This document shows, in pieces, positions 1 to 5,857 of a stretch of 5,924 nucleotides of DNA (its first letter is position 1; each line of letters begins with the position of its first letter). A program made the position numbers and the translations under genes. Origin of the DNA: an uncultured Rickettsiales bacterium (GTDB lineage: Bacteria; Pseudomonadota; Alphaproteobacteria; Rickettsiales; UBA998); assembly GCA_937982385.1 (NCBI GenBank), contig CALJMC010000176.1, positions 1-5,924 on the forward strand, read 5' to 3'. A model generated the notes under the pieces. The model did not search any database, was not told the origin of the DNA, and saw only the letters and a list, made by a program, of their open reading frames with translations.

Positions 1-830
1 AACATTGCTTGAACACCTTTATTCTTAAATGCTGAACCACAAAGCACAGGCACAAACTGTAGTGCAATCGTACCCTTACGGATAGCAGCGCGAATTTCTT
101 CAACTGAAAGATCTTCACCAGCGAGGAATTTTTCCATCAACTCGTCATCAGCTTCAGACGCAGTCTCAAGCATCTTCTCACGCCATTCAGCAGCCTTATC
201 AGCGAGGTCAGCAGGAATGTCAACTTCATCCCACTCAGCGCCGAGCGCTTCATTGCGCCAGATAAGCGCTTTCATTTTAATAAGATCAACAACACCTTGC
301 AGGTTATCTTCTGAACCAATAGGGAGTTGCGTTACGCAGGGAGTTGCACCCAAACGGTCAATAATCATTTCTACGCAACGGTAGAAGTCAGCACCAATAC
401 GGTCCATCTTATTGATGAAACACATACGAGGAACTGCATATTTATCAGCTTGACGCCATACAGTCTCAGACTGAGGCTCAACACCTGCAACTGAATCAAA
501 TACGGCAACCGCACCATCAAGCACGCGAAGTGAACGCTCTACCTCAATGGTAAAATCAACGTGACCCGGAGTATCAATAATATTTACGCGATGCTTAACA
601 TCGTCACGATCAGTCCAGAAACATGTAGTAGCAGCAGAGGTAATAGTAATACCACGCTCTTGCTCTTGCTCCATCCAATCCATGGTAGCAGCGCCATCAT
701 GAACTTCACCGATTTTGTGAGACTTACCTGTATAATACAGAATACGCTCAGTCGTTGTCGTCTTACCCGCATCAATATGCGCCATAATTCCGATATTACG
801 ATAATGCTCTAAACTTGTCTGACGTGCCAT
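1..830 (-). CDS. fusA: Elongation factor G, N-terminal 276 codons (gene cut by window edge)
   Basis: EF-G is the cytosolic translational GTPase that drives ribosome translocation and, with RRF, ribosome recycling. The reading frame starts at the ATG ending at 830 and stays open to the left edge, so only the G domain and the start of its insert are visible; full EF-G is usually about 690-700 residues. All GTP-binding motifs are present: the P-loop AHIDAGKTT at residues 17-25, switch I RGITIT at 59-64, DTPGH at 86-90, NKMD at 140-143 and the G5 motif SAF at 266-268. His90 of DTPGH corresponds to the catalytic histidine of the family. The gene is third in a str operon, 28 bases after rpsG. Its ribosome-binding site is weak: a CGGA lies about 9 bases before the start, and a better AAGG is about 15 bases away. 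I see no frameshift. Identification is very secure. Confidence 0.98.
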   Translation of the reverse strand, partial: MARQTSLEHYRNIGIMAHIDAGKTTTTERILYYTGKSHKIGEVHDGAATMDWMEQEQERGITITSAATTCFWTDRDDVKHRVNIIDTPGHVDFTIEVERSLRVLDGAVAVFDSVAGVEPQSETVWRQADKYAVPRMCFINKMDRIGADFYRCVEMIIDRLGATPCVTQLPIGSEDNLQGVVDLIKMKALIWRNEALGAEWDEVDIPADLADKAAEWREKMLETASEADDELMEKFLAGEDLSVEEIRAAIRKGTIALQFVPVLCGSAFKNKGVQAM

Positions 831-858
831 GCTACTTATTCCGTACCTTAAAAAATTA

Positions 859-1329
859 CTACCAGCGATAATGAGAGAACGCTTTGTTCGCTTCTGCCAT
901 CTTGTGTGTGTCTTCACGCTTCTTAACTGCAGAACCGCGACCATTAATTGCATCCAACAACTCAGCTGCTGCACGCTCTTTCGATGTGCGCTCTGAACGT
1001 GAACGAATTGCCTTCACTAACCAACGCAATGCAAGTGCCTGACGACGCTCTTCGCGTACTTCAACAGGAACCTGATAGGTGGCACCACCGACACGGCGCG
1101 AACGCACTTCAACAGATGGCTTAATATTATCGAGCGCTTCAACAAACGCCTCAACAGGATCACGACCTGTTTTCGACTGAACGATATCGAAAGCACCATA
1201 TACAATGCCTTCAGCTGTGGATTTTTTACCATCCAGCATAATGCTGTTCATGAATTTTGACACAATCAGATTACCATGCTTGGCATCTGGAAGGACCACT
1301 CGTTTCTCTGCGCGATGACGTCTAGACAT
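859..1329 (-). CDS. rpsG: 30S ribosomal protein S7
   Basis: S7 is a primary 16S rRNA-binding protein that nucleates assembly of the 30S head and lies at the decoding face near the E site. The product is 156 residues, the normal bacterial length. The N-terminal rRNA-binding segment (residues 1-12, rich in Arg/Lys), the conserved HGNLIVSKFMNSIMLDGKK stretch (18-36) and the beta-hairpin segment RRVGGATYQVPVEV (78-91) are all recognisable. The C-terminus AFSHYRW is the form I associate with alphaproteobacteria. An AAGGTAG Shine-Dalgarno sequence about 9 bases before the ATG supports the start. The gene sits 22 bases after rpsL and 28 bases before fusA and is almost certainly co-transcribed with them. 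In E. coli, S7 represses translation of its own operon through the rpsL-rpsG spacer. The spacer here is only 22 bases, so that exact mechanism is unlikely (inference). Confidence 0.98.
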   Translation of the reverse strand: MSRRHRAEKRVVLPDAKHGNLIVSKFMNSIMLDGKKSTAEGIVYGAFDIVQSKTGRDPVEAFVEALDNIKPSVEVRSRRVGGATYQVPVEVREERRQALALRWLVKAIRSRSERTSKERAAAELLDAINGRGSAVKKREDTHKMAEANKAFSHYRW

Positions 1330-1351
1330 ATCTATACTACCTTAATTTAAC

Positions 1352-1723
1352 TTACTTAGGACGCTTAGCGCCATATTTTGAACGATTCTGCTTACGGTCT
1401 TTAACACCCTGTGTATCAAGCGTACCACGAATAACGTGATAGCGAACACCAGGTAGATCTTTCACACGACCACCGCGAATCATCACGACTGAGTGCTCTT
1501 GCAAGTTGTGACCCTCACCCGGGATATATCCCGTTACCTCAAAGCCATTCGTCAAACGAATACGCGCAACTTTACGCAAAGCCGAGTTAGGTTTCTTAGG
1601 GGTCGTTGTATATACACGCGTACATACGCCACGTTTTTGGGGACACGCTTCCATTGCTGGAACTTTATTGCGCTTCACCTGTGGCTTGCGAGATTTACGG
1701 ACCAACTGGTTGATCGTCGGCAT
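1352..1723 (-). CDS. rpsL: 30S ribosomal protein S12
   Basis: S12 sits at the 30S decoding centre, contacts helices 18, 27 and 44 of 16S rRNA, and controls tRNA selection accuracy. The start chosen is the ATG ending at 1723, giving 123 residues that begin MPTINQLVRKSRKP, as in other S12 proteins. The frame stays open upstream to another ATG ending at 1816, but the extra 31 residues match nothing in S12 and lie in the leader. A CAGG sequence 7 bases before the chosen start supports it. The loop TTTPKKPNSALRK (39-51) and the GGRVKDLPGVRYH segment (84-96) are intact. Lys43 and Lys88 carry the residues found in streptomycin-sensitive S12, so no classical rpsL resistance substitution is visible. 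Asp89 is the position that RimO methylthiolates in E. coli. The gene is first in the str operon. Confidence 0.98.
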   Translation of the reverse strand: MPTINQLVRKSRKPQVKRNKVPAMEACPQKRGVCTRVYTTTPKKPNSALRKVARIRLTNGFEVTGYIPGEGHNLQEHSVVMIRGGRVKDLPGVRYHVIRGTLDTQGVKDRKQNRSKYGAKRPK

Positions 1724-1730
1724 AACATTA

Positions 1731-1734
1731 CCTG
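1731..1734 (-). promoter_or_regulatory. rpsL ribosome-binding site
   Basis: On the minus strand this reads CAGG, followed by 7 bases and then ATG at 1723. It favours the short S12 start over the in-frame ATG ending at 1816. Confidence 0.7.
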
Positions 1735-1845
1735 TTCTTTGTTTATGACTAAATTCTATCTTCACCCACGTCATTCTCAAAAAACAACAGCCTCTCGAGA
1801 AAACAGGGCGCACCACAAGGCAAAACGCCCCCGCAGTGGTCGTGC

Positions 1846-1874
1846 AATCTAGCGATGAGACCCCACCCCGTCAA
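1846..1874 (-). promoter_or_regulatory. Promoter of the str operon (rpsL-rpsG-fusA)
   Basis: On the minus strand TTGACG (plus positions 1869-1874) and TAGATT (1846-1851) are separated by exactly 17 bases. The -35 is preceded by C, giving the CTTGAC form common in alphaproteobacterial housekeeping promoters. Transcription should start near 1839, giving a leader of about 115 bases before rpsL. The assignment rests on sequence match, spacing and position; no other equally good pair was seen upstream of rpsL. Confidence 0.7.
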
Positions 1875-2066
1875 GCACGAACTTCACCTATACATCGTTT
1901 TTTTCAAAAATAGCCAATAAGTTATTTATATATATAGATAATTAATATTTAACATGTCACACAATCCACGCAGCCTTCCAAACAGAGTGCATCTATATAT
2001 ACCCCTGAAACCCAATGCTACCGCAAGGTCAATACTATATCTAGGGAAACTACTGCAAAATAGGGG

Positions 2067-2095
2067 TTGAGCTTCCTTCTGCCCGTCGCTACACT
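2067..2095 (+). promoter_or_regulatory. Promoter of the M23 peptidase gene
   Basis: TTGAGC (2067-2072) and TACACT (2090-2095) are separated by exactly 17 bases, a good sigma70-type pair. Transcription would start near 2102, about 30 bases before the ATG at 2132. It faces away from the str-operon promoter; the two -35 elements are about 190 bases apart. Confidence 0.6.
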
Positions 2096-2131
2096 CGCGT
2101 TGATTAAGATGACCATTTTATAAGCGAAACT

Positions 2132-3736
2132 ATGACCCAACTCACTAGCCGCCCTCGCCCAACCAGTGCGCAAGAAGCCCGCCAAAGACAGCGCGCGCGA
2201 ATGAGGCGACTGCGTATCATCTGGTTTGGCATTGGCTGCATATCAGGTTTATTAATAAGCTTTCTCCTATTAGGCGCCTCCTCGTTCCTTAGTGATAAGA
2301 AGACCACACTACAAAGTGAGCCCAAGCCCATAACACAAGAAGAGACGATTGCAGCACCAGAACCAGAAATAGAAGAAGCTGAGCCTGAACCAGAACCTAT
2401 TACATGGCCACAACGCATCGATTTTACTGTTGCAGCTGGCGACACACTCGCAGGCATTCTCAATGAACATGGCATCGGGGCCAATGATGCCTATAACATT
2501 ATTGAGTCGATGGACAACATCTTCAACCCCCGCAATTTGCGCGAAGGGCATAAGCTGCATTTAGTGCTAGCAAAAGATAAGTCTCGACCAAACGAAGCTG
2601 AAGCCGCAACATTACAGCAGCTTTCCATCTTTATTAATAAGCTCGATACAGTGCATATTTACGCCCATACCGAAGATAAATCCAGCTTCCGCGTAGAAAA
2701 AGAAACCAAAAAACTCGCCTCCAAGCTGGATTATGCGCAAGGCTCCATTAAAGATGGCAGCAGCTTAGCCGGCTCAGCAACTGCTCAAGGCGTACCAAAC
2801 AGCATTATTAACAAGCTCATCAAAGCCTATAGCTACGACATCGATTTCCAGCGCTCAATTAAAGCAGGTGATTCATTCGAAATCTTTTATGAAAAACTCG
2901 TCACGCCCGACGGCGTCACCGTCAAAGGCGGCGATGTCAATTATGCCATGCTCAAGACAGGCGGAAAAACCCATAAGATTTATTATTACCAAGATAAATA
3001 CACTCCCGGTAAATTCTATAATGAAAAAGGCGAGAGCATCGTGAAAACATTGCTACGTACTCCTGTTGATGGCGCGCGCATTAGCTCTGGCTTCGGAAAA
3101 CGTCGCCACCCAATACTGGGCTACAACAAAATGCACACAGGACTCGACTTTGCGGCACCACGCGGCACCAAGATTTATGCAGCGGGCGATGGCACCGTCA
3201 CCTATGCAGGACGCAAAGGTGGCTATGGAAATTTCGTCAGCATCAGACATAACAGCACCTACACTACCAACTATGCCCATGCCAAAGGCTTCGCTCGTGG
3301 CATCAAAAAAGGGAAACGCGTCCGTCAAGGACAAGTCATCGCCTATGTCGGCACCACTGGGCGCTCCACAGGCCCCCACCTCCATTATGAAATTGTGAAG
3401 AATGGTAAAAAGATAAACCCCAATTCAGTGAAGTTTCTCAATAGCGGCAAACTCAGCCGCAAACAGATGAACTTGTTCGACAACATGAAGTCACGCTTCA
3501 CGCGTCAGATTGCTGATATTGAGAAACAGAAAAAAGCTGATGCGTTAAAAGTTGAAGCAGAAAAAGCGGAAGCAAAAGCTAAGACAAAAATCAAAACTGA
3601 GACACCGCCAGCCACACCAAAACCAGAGGCCCCTAAAAAAGCTGAAGTAAAGCCTGAGCCCAAGCCCGCGGAAAAACCCGTAAAAATCGAACGCACCCCC
3701 GATGGACTTCCTATTATTAAGATTGAGAAGAATTAG
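2132..3736 (+). CDS. Membrane-anchored M23 peptidoglycan endopeptidase, MepM/ShyA-like architecture
   Basis: This is a predicted zinc endopeptidase that cuts peptide cross-links in the periplasmic cell wall, allowing wall expansion or daughter-cell separation. In order, the 534-residue product has an Arg-rich cytoplasmic N-terminus (1-28), one membrane helix (about 28-50), an acidic Glu/Pro linker (62-93) and an OapA/LysM-like wall-binding domain (about 96-150). A middle region ends at the motif SIKAGDSFEIFYEK, and the LytM-type M23 domain follows (about 312-435). Zinc ligands are His335, Asp339 (HTGLD) and His418; catalytic histidines are His383 (NYAH) and His416 (HLHYE). The active site is therefore complete. 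E. coli MepM and relatives are about 430-440 residues. The extra length is mostly a C-terminal tail (about 440-534) rich in Lys, Ala, Glu and Pro. The start has no clear Shine-Dalgarno sequence, but a stop lies 9 codons upstream with no other ATG between. The exact cleavage specificity is inferred from the family only. Confidence 0.93.
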   Translation: MTQLTSRPRPTSAQEARQRQRARMRRLRIIWFGIGCISGLLISFLLLGASSFLSDKKTTLQSEPKPITQEETIAAPEPEIEEAEPEPEPITWPQRIDFTVAAGDTLAGILNEHGIGANDAYNIIESMDNIFNPRNLREGHKLHLVLAKDKSRPNEAEAATLQQLSIFINKLDTVHIYAHTEDKSSFRVEKETKKLASKLDYAQGSIKDGSSLAGSATAQGVPNSIINKLIKAYSYDIDFQRSIKAGDSFEIFYEKLVTPDGVTVKGGDVNYAMLKTGGKTHKIYYYQDKYTPGKFYNEKGESIVKTLLRTPVDGARISSGFGKRRHPILGYNKMHTGLDFAAPRGTKIYAAGDGTVTYAGRKGGYGNFVSIRHNSTYTTNYAHAKGFARGIKKGKRVRQGQVIAYVGTTGRSTGPHLHYEIVKNGKKINPNSVKFLNSGKLSRKQMNLFDNMKSRFTRQIADIEKQKKADALKVEAEKAEAKAKTKIKTETPPATPKPEAPKKAEVKPEPKPAEKPVKIERTPDGLPIIKIEKN

Positions 3737-3740
3737 TGAA

Positions 3741-3744
3741 AAGG
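3741..3744 (+). promoter_or_regulatory. Closely spaced ribosome-binding site of the small membrane protein gene
   Basis: AAGG lies only 3 bases before the ATG at 3748, closer than the usual 5-9 bases. It is the only SD-like sequence nearby, and no better start lies within the next 25 codons. Translation may depend partly on coupling to the peptidase gene ending at 3736. Confidence 0.4.
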
Positions 3745-3747
3745 TAA

Positions 3748-4215
3748 ATGATAGAAAAATACAAAAATATAGTATACTTAACGGCGTGTATAGTTGCTAG
3801 CATACTCGCTATTCTGCTTATTATGCTTGATACTGGAAATCATCATAGCCCCGTATTTTCATTTCTAGGGGTTCCATTGTTGTTTATCGCATCAGTTATG
3901 TTTGTACAAGTGACGCCTACTAAGCGTCTTTTGATTTACGTCATAGCACCTGCCTTCATATTCTTTGTCGTAGGCTACTATTTTATAAAAGAACTAACTA
4001 TTGGCATAGACTACGAAGGCCTTGTTCAAATAGCACTTATCATTCCTGCTATCGGACTTACTGTTGGAGCAGTAATTAGGTTTATTTACTTAATATTATT
4101 ACCTTACCCAACGCTCAAAAGACGTTTAGGAATTTCGCTGATAGCGATGACAATAATAGCATCTATTTACTATTCTTGGCCACTCTTGCGCTATATTCTC
4201 ATACATAAAGGTTAG
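3748..4215 (+). CDS. Small multi-pass membrane protein of unknown function
   Basis: I do not recognise this 155-residue protein. It is strongly hydrophobic, with about five predicted membrane helices near residues 7-26, 34-53, 60-80, 89-116 and 126-150. They are joined by short loops; the loop before helix 5 is basic (KRR at about 123-125). No catalytic motif, cysteine pair or charged in-membrane signature stands out. It begins 11 bases after the peptidase stop codon with no visible promoter, so it is probably in the same transcript. Hand counts of four 60-base blocks give about 32-40% GC, against about 48-52% in sampled blocks of the peptidase gene and guaB. Hydrophobic residues with AT-rich codons (Ile, Leu, Phe) explain part of this, so transfer is only a possibility. 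The open frame, upstream AAGG and consistent helix pattern support a real gene, but a functional role cannot be assigned. Confidence 0.75.
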   Translation: MIEKYKNIVYLTACIVASILAILLIMLDTGNHHSPVFSFLGVPLLFIASVMFVQVTPTKRLLIYVIAPAFIFFVVGYYFIKELTIGIDYEGLVQIALIIPAIGLTVGAVIRFIYLILLPYPTLKRRLGISLIAMTIIASIYYSWPLLRYILIHKG

Positions 4216-4216
4216 G

Positions 4217-4245
4217 GCTACGACTAGCAGTTTCACCTTTGTAGC
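4217..4245. terminator. Weak candidate terminator between convergent genes
   Basis: GCTAC (4217-4221) can pair with GTAGC (4241-4245) around a 19-base loop. On the plus strand one or two G-U pairs could extend it, and it is followed by TTTCC. It lies in the 44-base gap between the converging membrane-protein gene and guaB, where a shared terminator is expected. The stem is short and the T run is poor, so this may be chance. Confidence 0.25.
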
Positions 4246-4259
4246 TTTCCAACTAAAAA

Positions 4260-5729
4260 CTAAGTGGACTGACTATAATTCGGAGCTTCGCGCGTTAGCG
4301 TGATGTCATGAATGTGGCTTTCGCGGAGACCTGCGCCTGTAATGCGGACAAACTCGGCACCTTTTTGCATTTTCTCAATGTCAGCACTGCCTGTATAACC
4401 CATAGAGGCTTTGAGCCCACCAACAAGCTGATGCACGACTGCACCTAGTGGACCTTTGAACGGCACACGTCCCTCAACACCCTCGGGTACGAGCTTGAGA
4501 TTGTCTTCAACCTCGGCTTGAAAATAACGATCCGCCGAACCACGCGCCATGGCGCCCACAGAACCCATGCCACGATATGATTTGTATGAACGCCCTTGAT
4601 AGAGAATTTCTTCACCGGGGCTTTCTTCAGTGCCGGCAAAGAGTGAGCCTATCATCACGCAATTAGCGCCCGCAGCAATCGCTTTGGCTAAATCACCTGA
4701 ATTTTTCACGCCACCATCAGCAATCAACGGCACTTTATGTTTTTTGCACACGGCGGCAGCATCCAAAATAGCAGAAAGCTGCGGCACACCCACACCAGCG
4801 ACAATACGCGTGGTGCAAATAGAACCAGGACCAATACCAACTTTTACACCGTCTACGCCCGCTTTAATCAGCGCTTCTGCACCTGCAGCGGTCGCAACGT
4901 TGCCGCCAATAATGTCAACATCTTTAAACTGTTTGCGAATCTCTTTAACCGATTCCAACACACCTTTTGAATGACCATGGGCTGTATCAATCACAATAAT
5001 GTCTACACCCGCCTCAACCAATGCTGCTGCACGCGCCAGACCATCTTTGCCTGTGCCAACGGCTGCTGCCACACGCAAACGCCCCTGCGAATCTTTTGAT
5101 GCATTCGGGTGTTGGGCAGCTTTTTCGATATCTTTCACTGTAATCAAGCCAATGCAACGATAGGCTTCGTCAACTACTAGCAATTTCTCGATGCGATGTT
5201 GATGCAGCATTTTCTTCGCATCATCAGGTGATGTGCCTTCTTTGACCGTCACCAAATTTTCGCGTGTCATGTAGGAGGCAACACTTGCCTCAAAATCATC
5301 TGCAAAACGGACATCGCGGTTGGTGAGGATACCTGTCAGTTTGCCTGACTCCGATTCCGTCACCGGAATACCTGAGATATGATGTGCGCTCATCAGTTCA
5401 AGTGCATCTTTAAGCGAGGCTTCTGGTGCAATCGTCACAGGGTTAATCACCATGCCCGACTCAAATTTCTTTACGCGCCTAACTTCGTCCGCCTGCTGCT
5501 GAATATCAAGGTTCTTATGAATACAACCAATACCACCCTGCTGCGCCATCGCGATAGCAAGCTTCGCTTCAGTCACCGTATCCATCGCTGAGGAGATAAG
5601 CGGGATATTGAGTGTGATGTTGCGGCTGACGCGTGTTTGCGTGTTGGCTGCGGCAGGCAACACATCTGATGCTGCAGGCTTTAGCAACACATCATCAAAT
5701 GTTAGCGCTTCTTTAATTGTGGGATTCAT
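4260..5729 (-). CDS. guaB: Inosine-5'-monophosphate dehydrogenase
   Basis: This cytosolic enzyme oxidises IMP to XMP with NAD+, the committed step of guanine nucleotide synthesis; GuaA then makes GMP. The product is 489 residues, one more than E. coli GuaB. The catalytic barrel begins at LTFDDVLLKP (9-18) and is interrupted by two CBS domains (about 94-145 and 149-205), which bind adenine and guanine nucleotides in the family. The catalytic loop GPGSICTTR puts the nucleophile at Cys305. The flap motif DRYFQ gives Arg401 and Tyr402. These match the E. coli numbering exactly. The IMP-phosphate loop region (IADGG and GSLFAGTEESPGE) and YRGMGSVGAM are intact. An AGGA sequence 9 bases before the ATG supports the start. 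guaA is not immediately downstream; instead guaB converges on the small membrane protein gene. Identification is very secure. Confidence 0.98.
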   Translation of the reverse strand: MNPTIKEALTFDDVLLKPAASDVLPAAANTQTRVSRNITLNIPLISSAMDTVTEAKLAIAMAQQGGIGCIHKNLDIQQQADEVRRVKKFESGMVINPVTIAPEASLKDALELMSAHHISGIPVTESESGKLTGILTNRDVRFADDFEASVASYMTRENLVTVKEGTSPDDAKKMLHQHRIEKLLVVDEAYRCIGLITVKDIEKAAQHPNASKDSQGRLRVAAAVGTGKDGLARAAALVEAGVDIIVIDTAHGHSKGVLESVKEIRKQFKDVDIIGGNVATAAGAEALIKAGVDGVKVGIGPGSICTTRIVAGVGVPQLSAILDAAAVCKKHKVPLIADGGVKNSGDLAKAIAAGANCVMIGSLFAGTEESPGEEILYQGRSYKSYRGMGSVGAMARGSADRYFQAEVEDNLKLVPEGVEGRVPFKGPLGAVVHQLVGGLKASMGYTGSADIEKMQKGAEFVRITGAGLRESHIHDITLTREAPNYSQST

Positions 5730-5731
5730 AA

Positions 5732-5760
5732 GTCATATTCCTAAGACAGTGTGATATGAC
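5732..5760 (-). promoter_or_regulatory. Hairpin presenting the guaB ribosome-binding site
   Basis: A perfect 7-bp inverted repeat, GTCATAT (5732-5738) and ATATGAC (5754-5760), flanks 15 bases. In the guaB transcript the AGGA ribosome-binding sequence (plus 5739-5742) is the last part of the loop, and the 3' arm lies between it and the ATG at 5729. If the candidate promoter is right, the hairpin is at the extreme 5' end of the mRNA. It could tune translation or mRNA stability, or be a DNA operator. The repeat is observed; the function is inferred. Confidence 0.45.
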
Positions 5761-5765
5761 ACCGC

Positions 5766-5794
5766 CTTTTAACGAAGAGTTAAAGAAATGTCAC
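5766..5794 (-). promoter_or_regulatory. Candidate guaB promoter
   Basis: On the minus strand GTGACA (plus 5789-5794; five of six matches to TTGACA) is followed after 17 bases by TAAAAG (5766-5771; four of six to TATAAT). Transcription would start near 5759-5760, leaving a leader of about 30 bases. The -35 lies inside the 3' arm, in transcript order, of the 15-bp inverted repeat. The -10 is weak and overlaps a second small inverted repeat, so this remains a candidate. Confidence 0.4.
5768..5784. repeat. Small inverted repeat upstream of guaB
   Basis: TTTAAC (5768-5773) and GTTAAA (5779-5784) form a perfect 6-bp inverted repeat around the 5-base spacer GAAGA. It abuts the larger inverted repeat, with one base between them, and overlaps the candidate guaB -10. 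It is AT-rich, so a chance origin is possible. Confidence 0.4.
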
Positions 5795-5820
5795 CAATAT
5801 AATGAATATTGGTGACATTT
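5786..5820 (-). terminator. 15-bp perfect inverted repeat; probable terminator of the upstream gene or guaB operator
   Basis: The arms at 5786-5800 (AAATGTCACCAATAT) and 5806-5820 are exact reverse complements around the 5-base loop AATGA. Read on the minus strand, the stem ends in ATTT followed by CTTTAA, a moderately T-rich tail. It begins 37 bases after the probable stop codon at 5858. This fits an intrinsic terminator for the gene at the right edge. The stem is not especially GC-rich and the T run is interrupted, and it overlaps the candidate guaB -35, so a protein-binding operator is a real alternative. Plus-strand termination is less likely because only three T bases close the stem. Confidence 0.5.
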
Positions 5821-5857
5821 GAATTAGTAGATAAAATATATAACTTTAAATCAGCTG

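Larger units (their letters stand above)
1724..2131. other. Divergent intergenic region between rpsL and the M23 peptidase gene
   Basis: This 408-base gap holds the str-operon promoter and leader on the minus strand, and the peptidase promoter on the plus strand. In between is a very AT-rich stretch (about 1905-1955). An 11-bp inverted repeat, 1929-1939 with 1991-2001, has a 51-base spacer but is mostly alternating T and A. No frame in the central part (about 1875-2066) resembles a protein, and I saw no tRNA or other known RNA. The short open frames crossing the rpsL end of the region appear to be chance readings. Confidence 0.75.

Noticed and set aside
1352..1723. Streptomycin-resistance substitutions in rpsL
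   Set aside because: Lys43 and Lys88 are both present, as in sensitive strains.
1724..1816. In-frame 31-codon N-terminal extension of rpsL from the ATG ending at 1816
   Set aside because: The extension matches no S12 sequence, S12 normally begins MPTINQL, and a good ribosome-binding site precedes the internal ATG. The upstream codons lie in the leader.
1493..1852. Plus-strand 119-codon frame antisense to rpsL and its leader
   Set aside because: It overlaps a certain ribosomal protein gene on the other strand, and its translation resembles no protein family I know.
2104..2560. Minus-strand frames opposite the peptidase N-terminus
   Set aside because: They are antisense readings of the Arg-rich, membrane and Glu/Pro-rich segments, rich in Ser, Cys and Met as expected for shadows.
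3053..3398. Two 110-codon open frames, one on each strand, inside the peptidase M23 domain
   Set aside because: Both lie wholly inside a gene with all catalytic residues intact, look like composition shadows, and show no domain or start signal of their own.
4630..4974. Plus-strand frames of 114 and 77 codons antisense to guaB
   Set aside because: guaB is intact and conserved on the opposite strand, and these frames show no recognisable protein features.
5730..5857. Guanine (purine) riboswitch in the guaB leader
   Set aside because: The three-way junction with its conserved loop-loop sequences is not visible, and the predicted leader of about 30 bases is too short to hold one.
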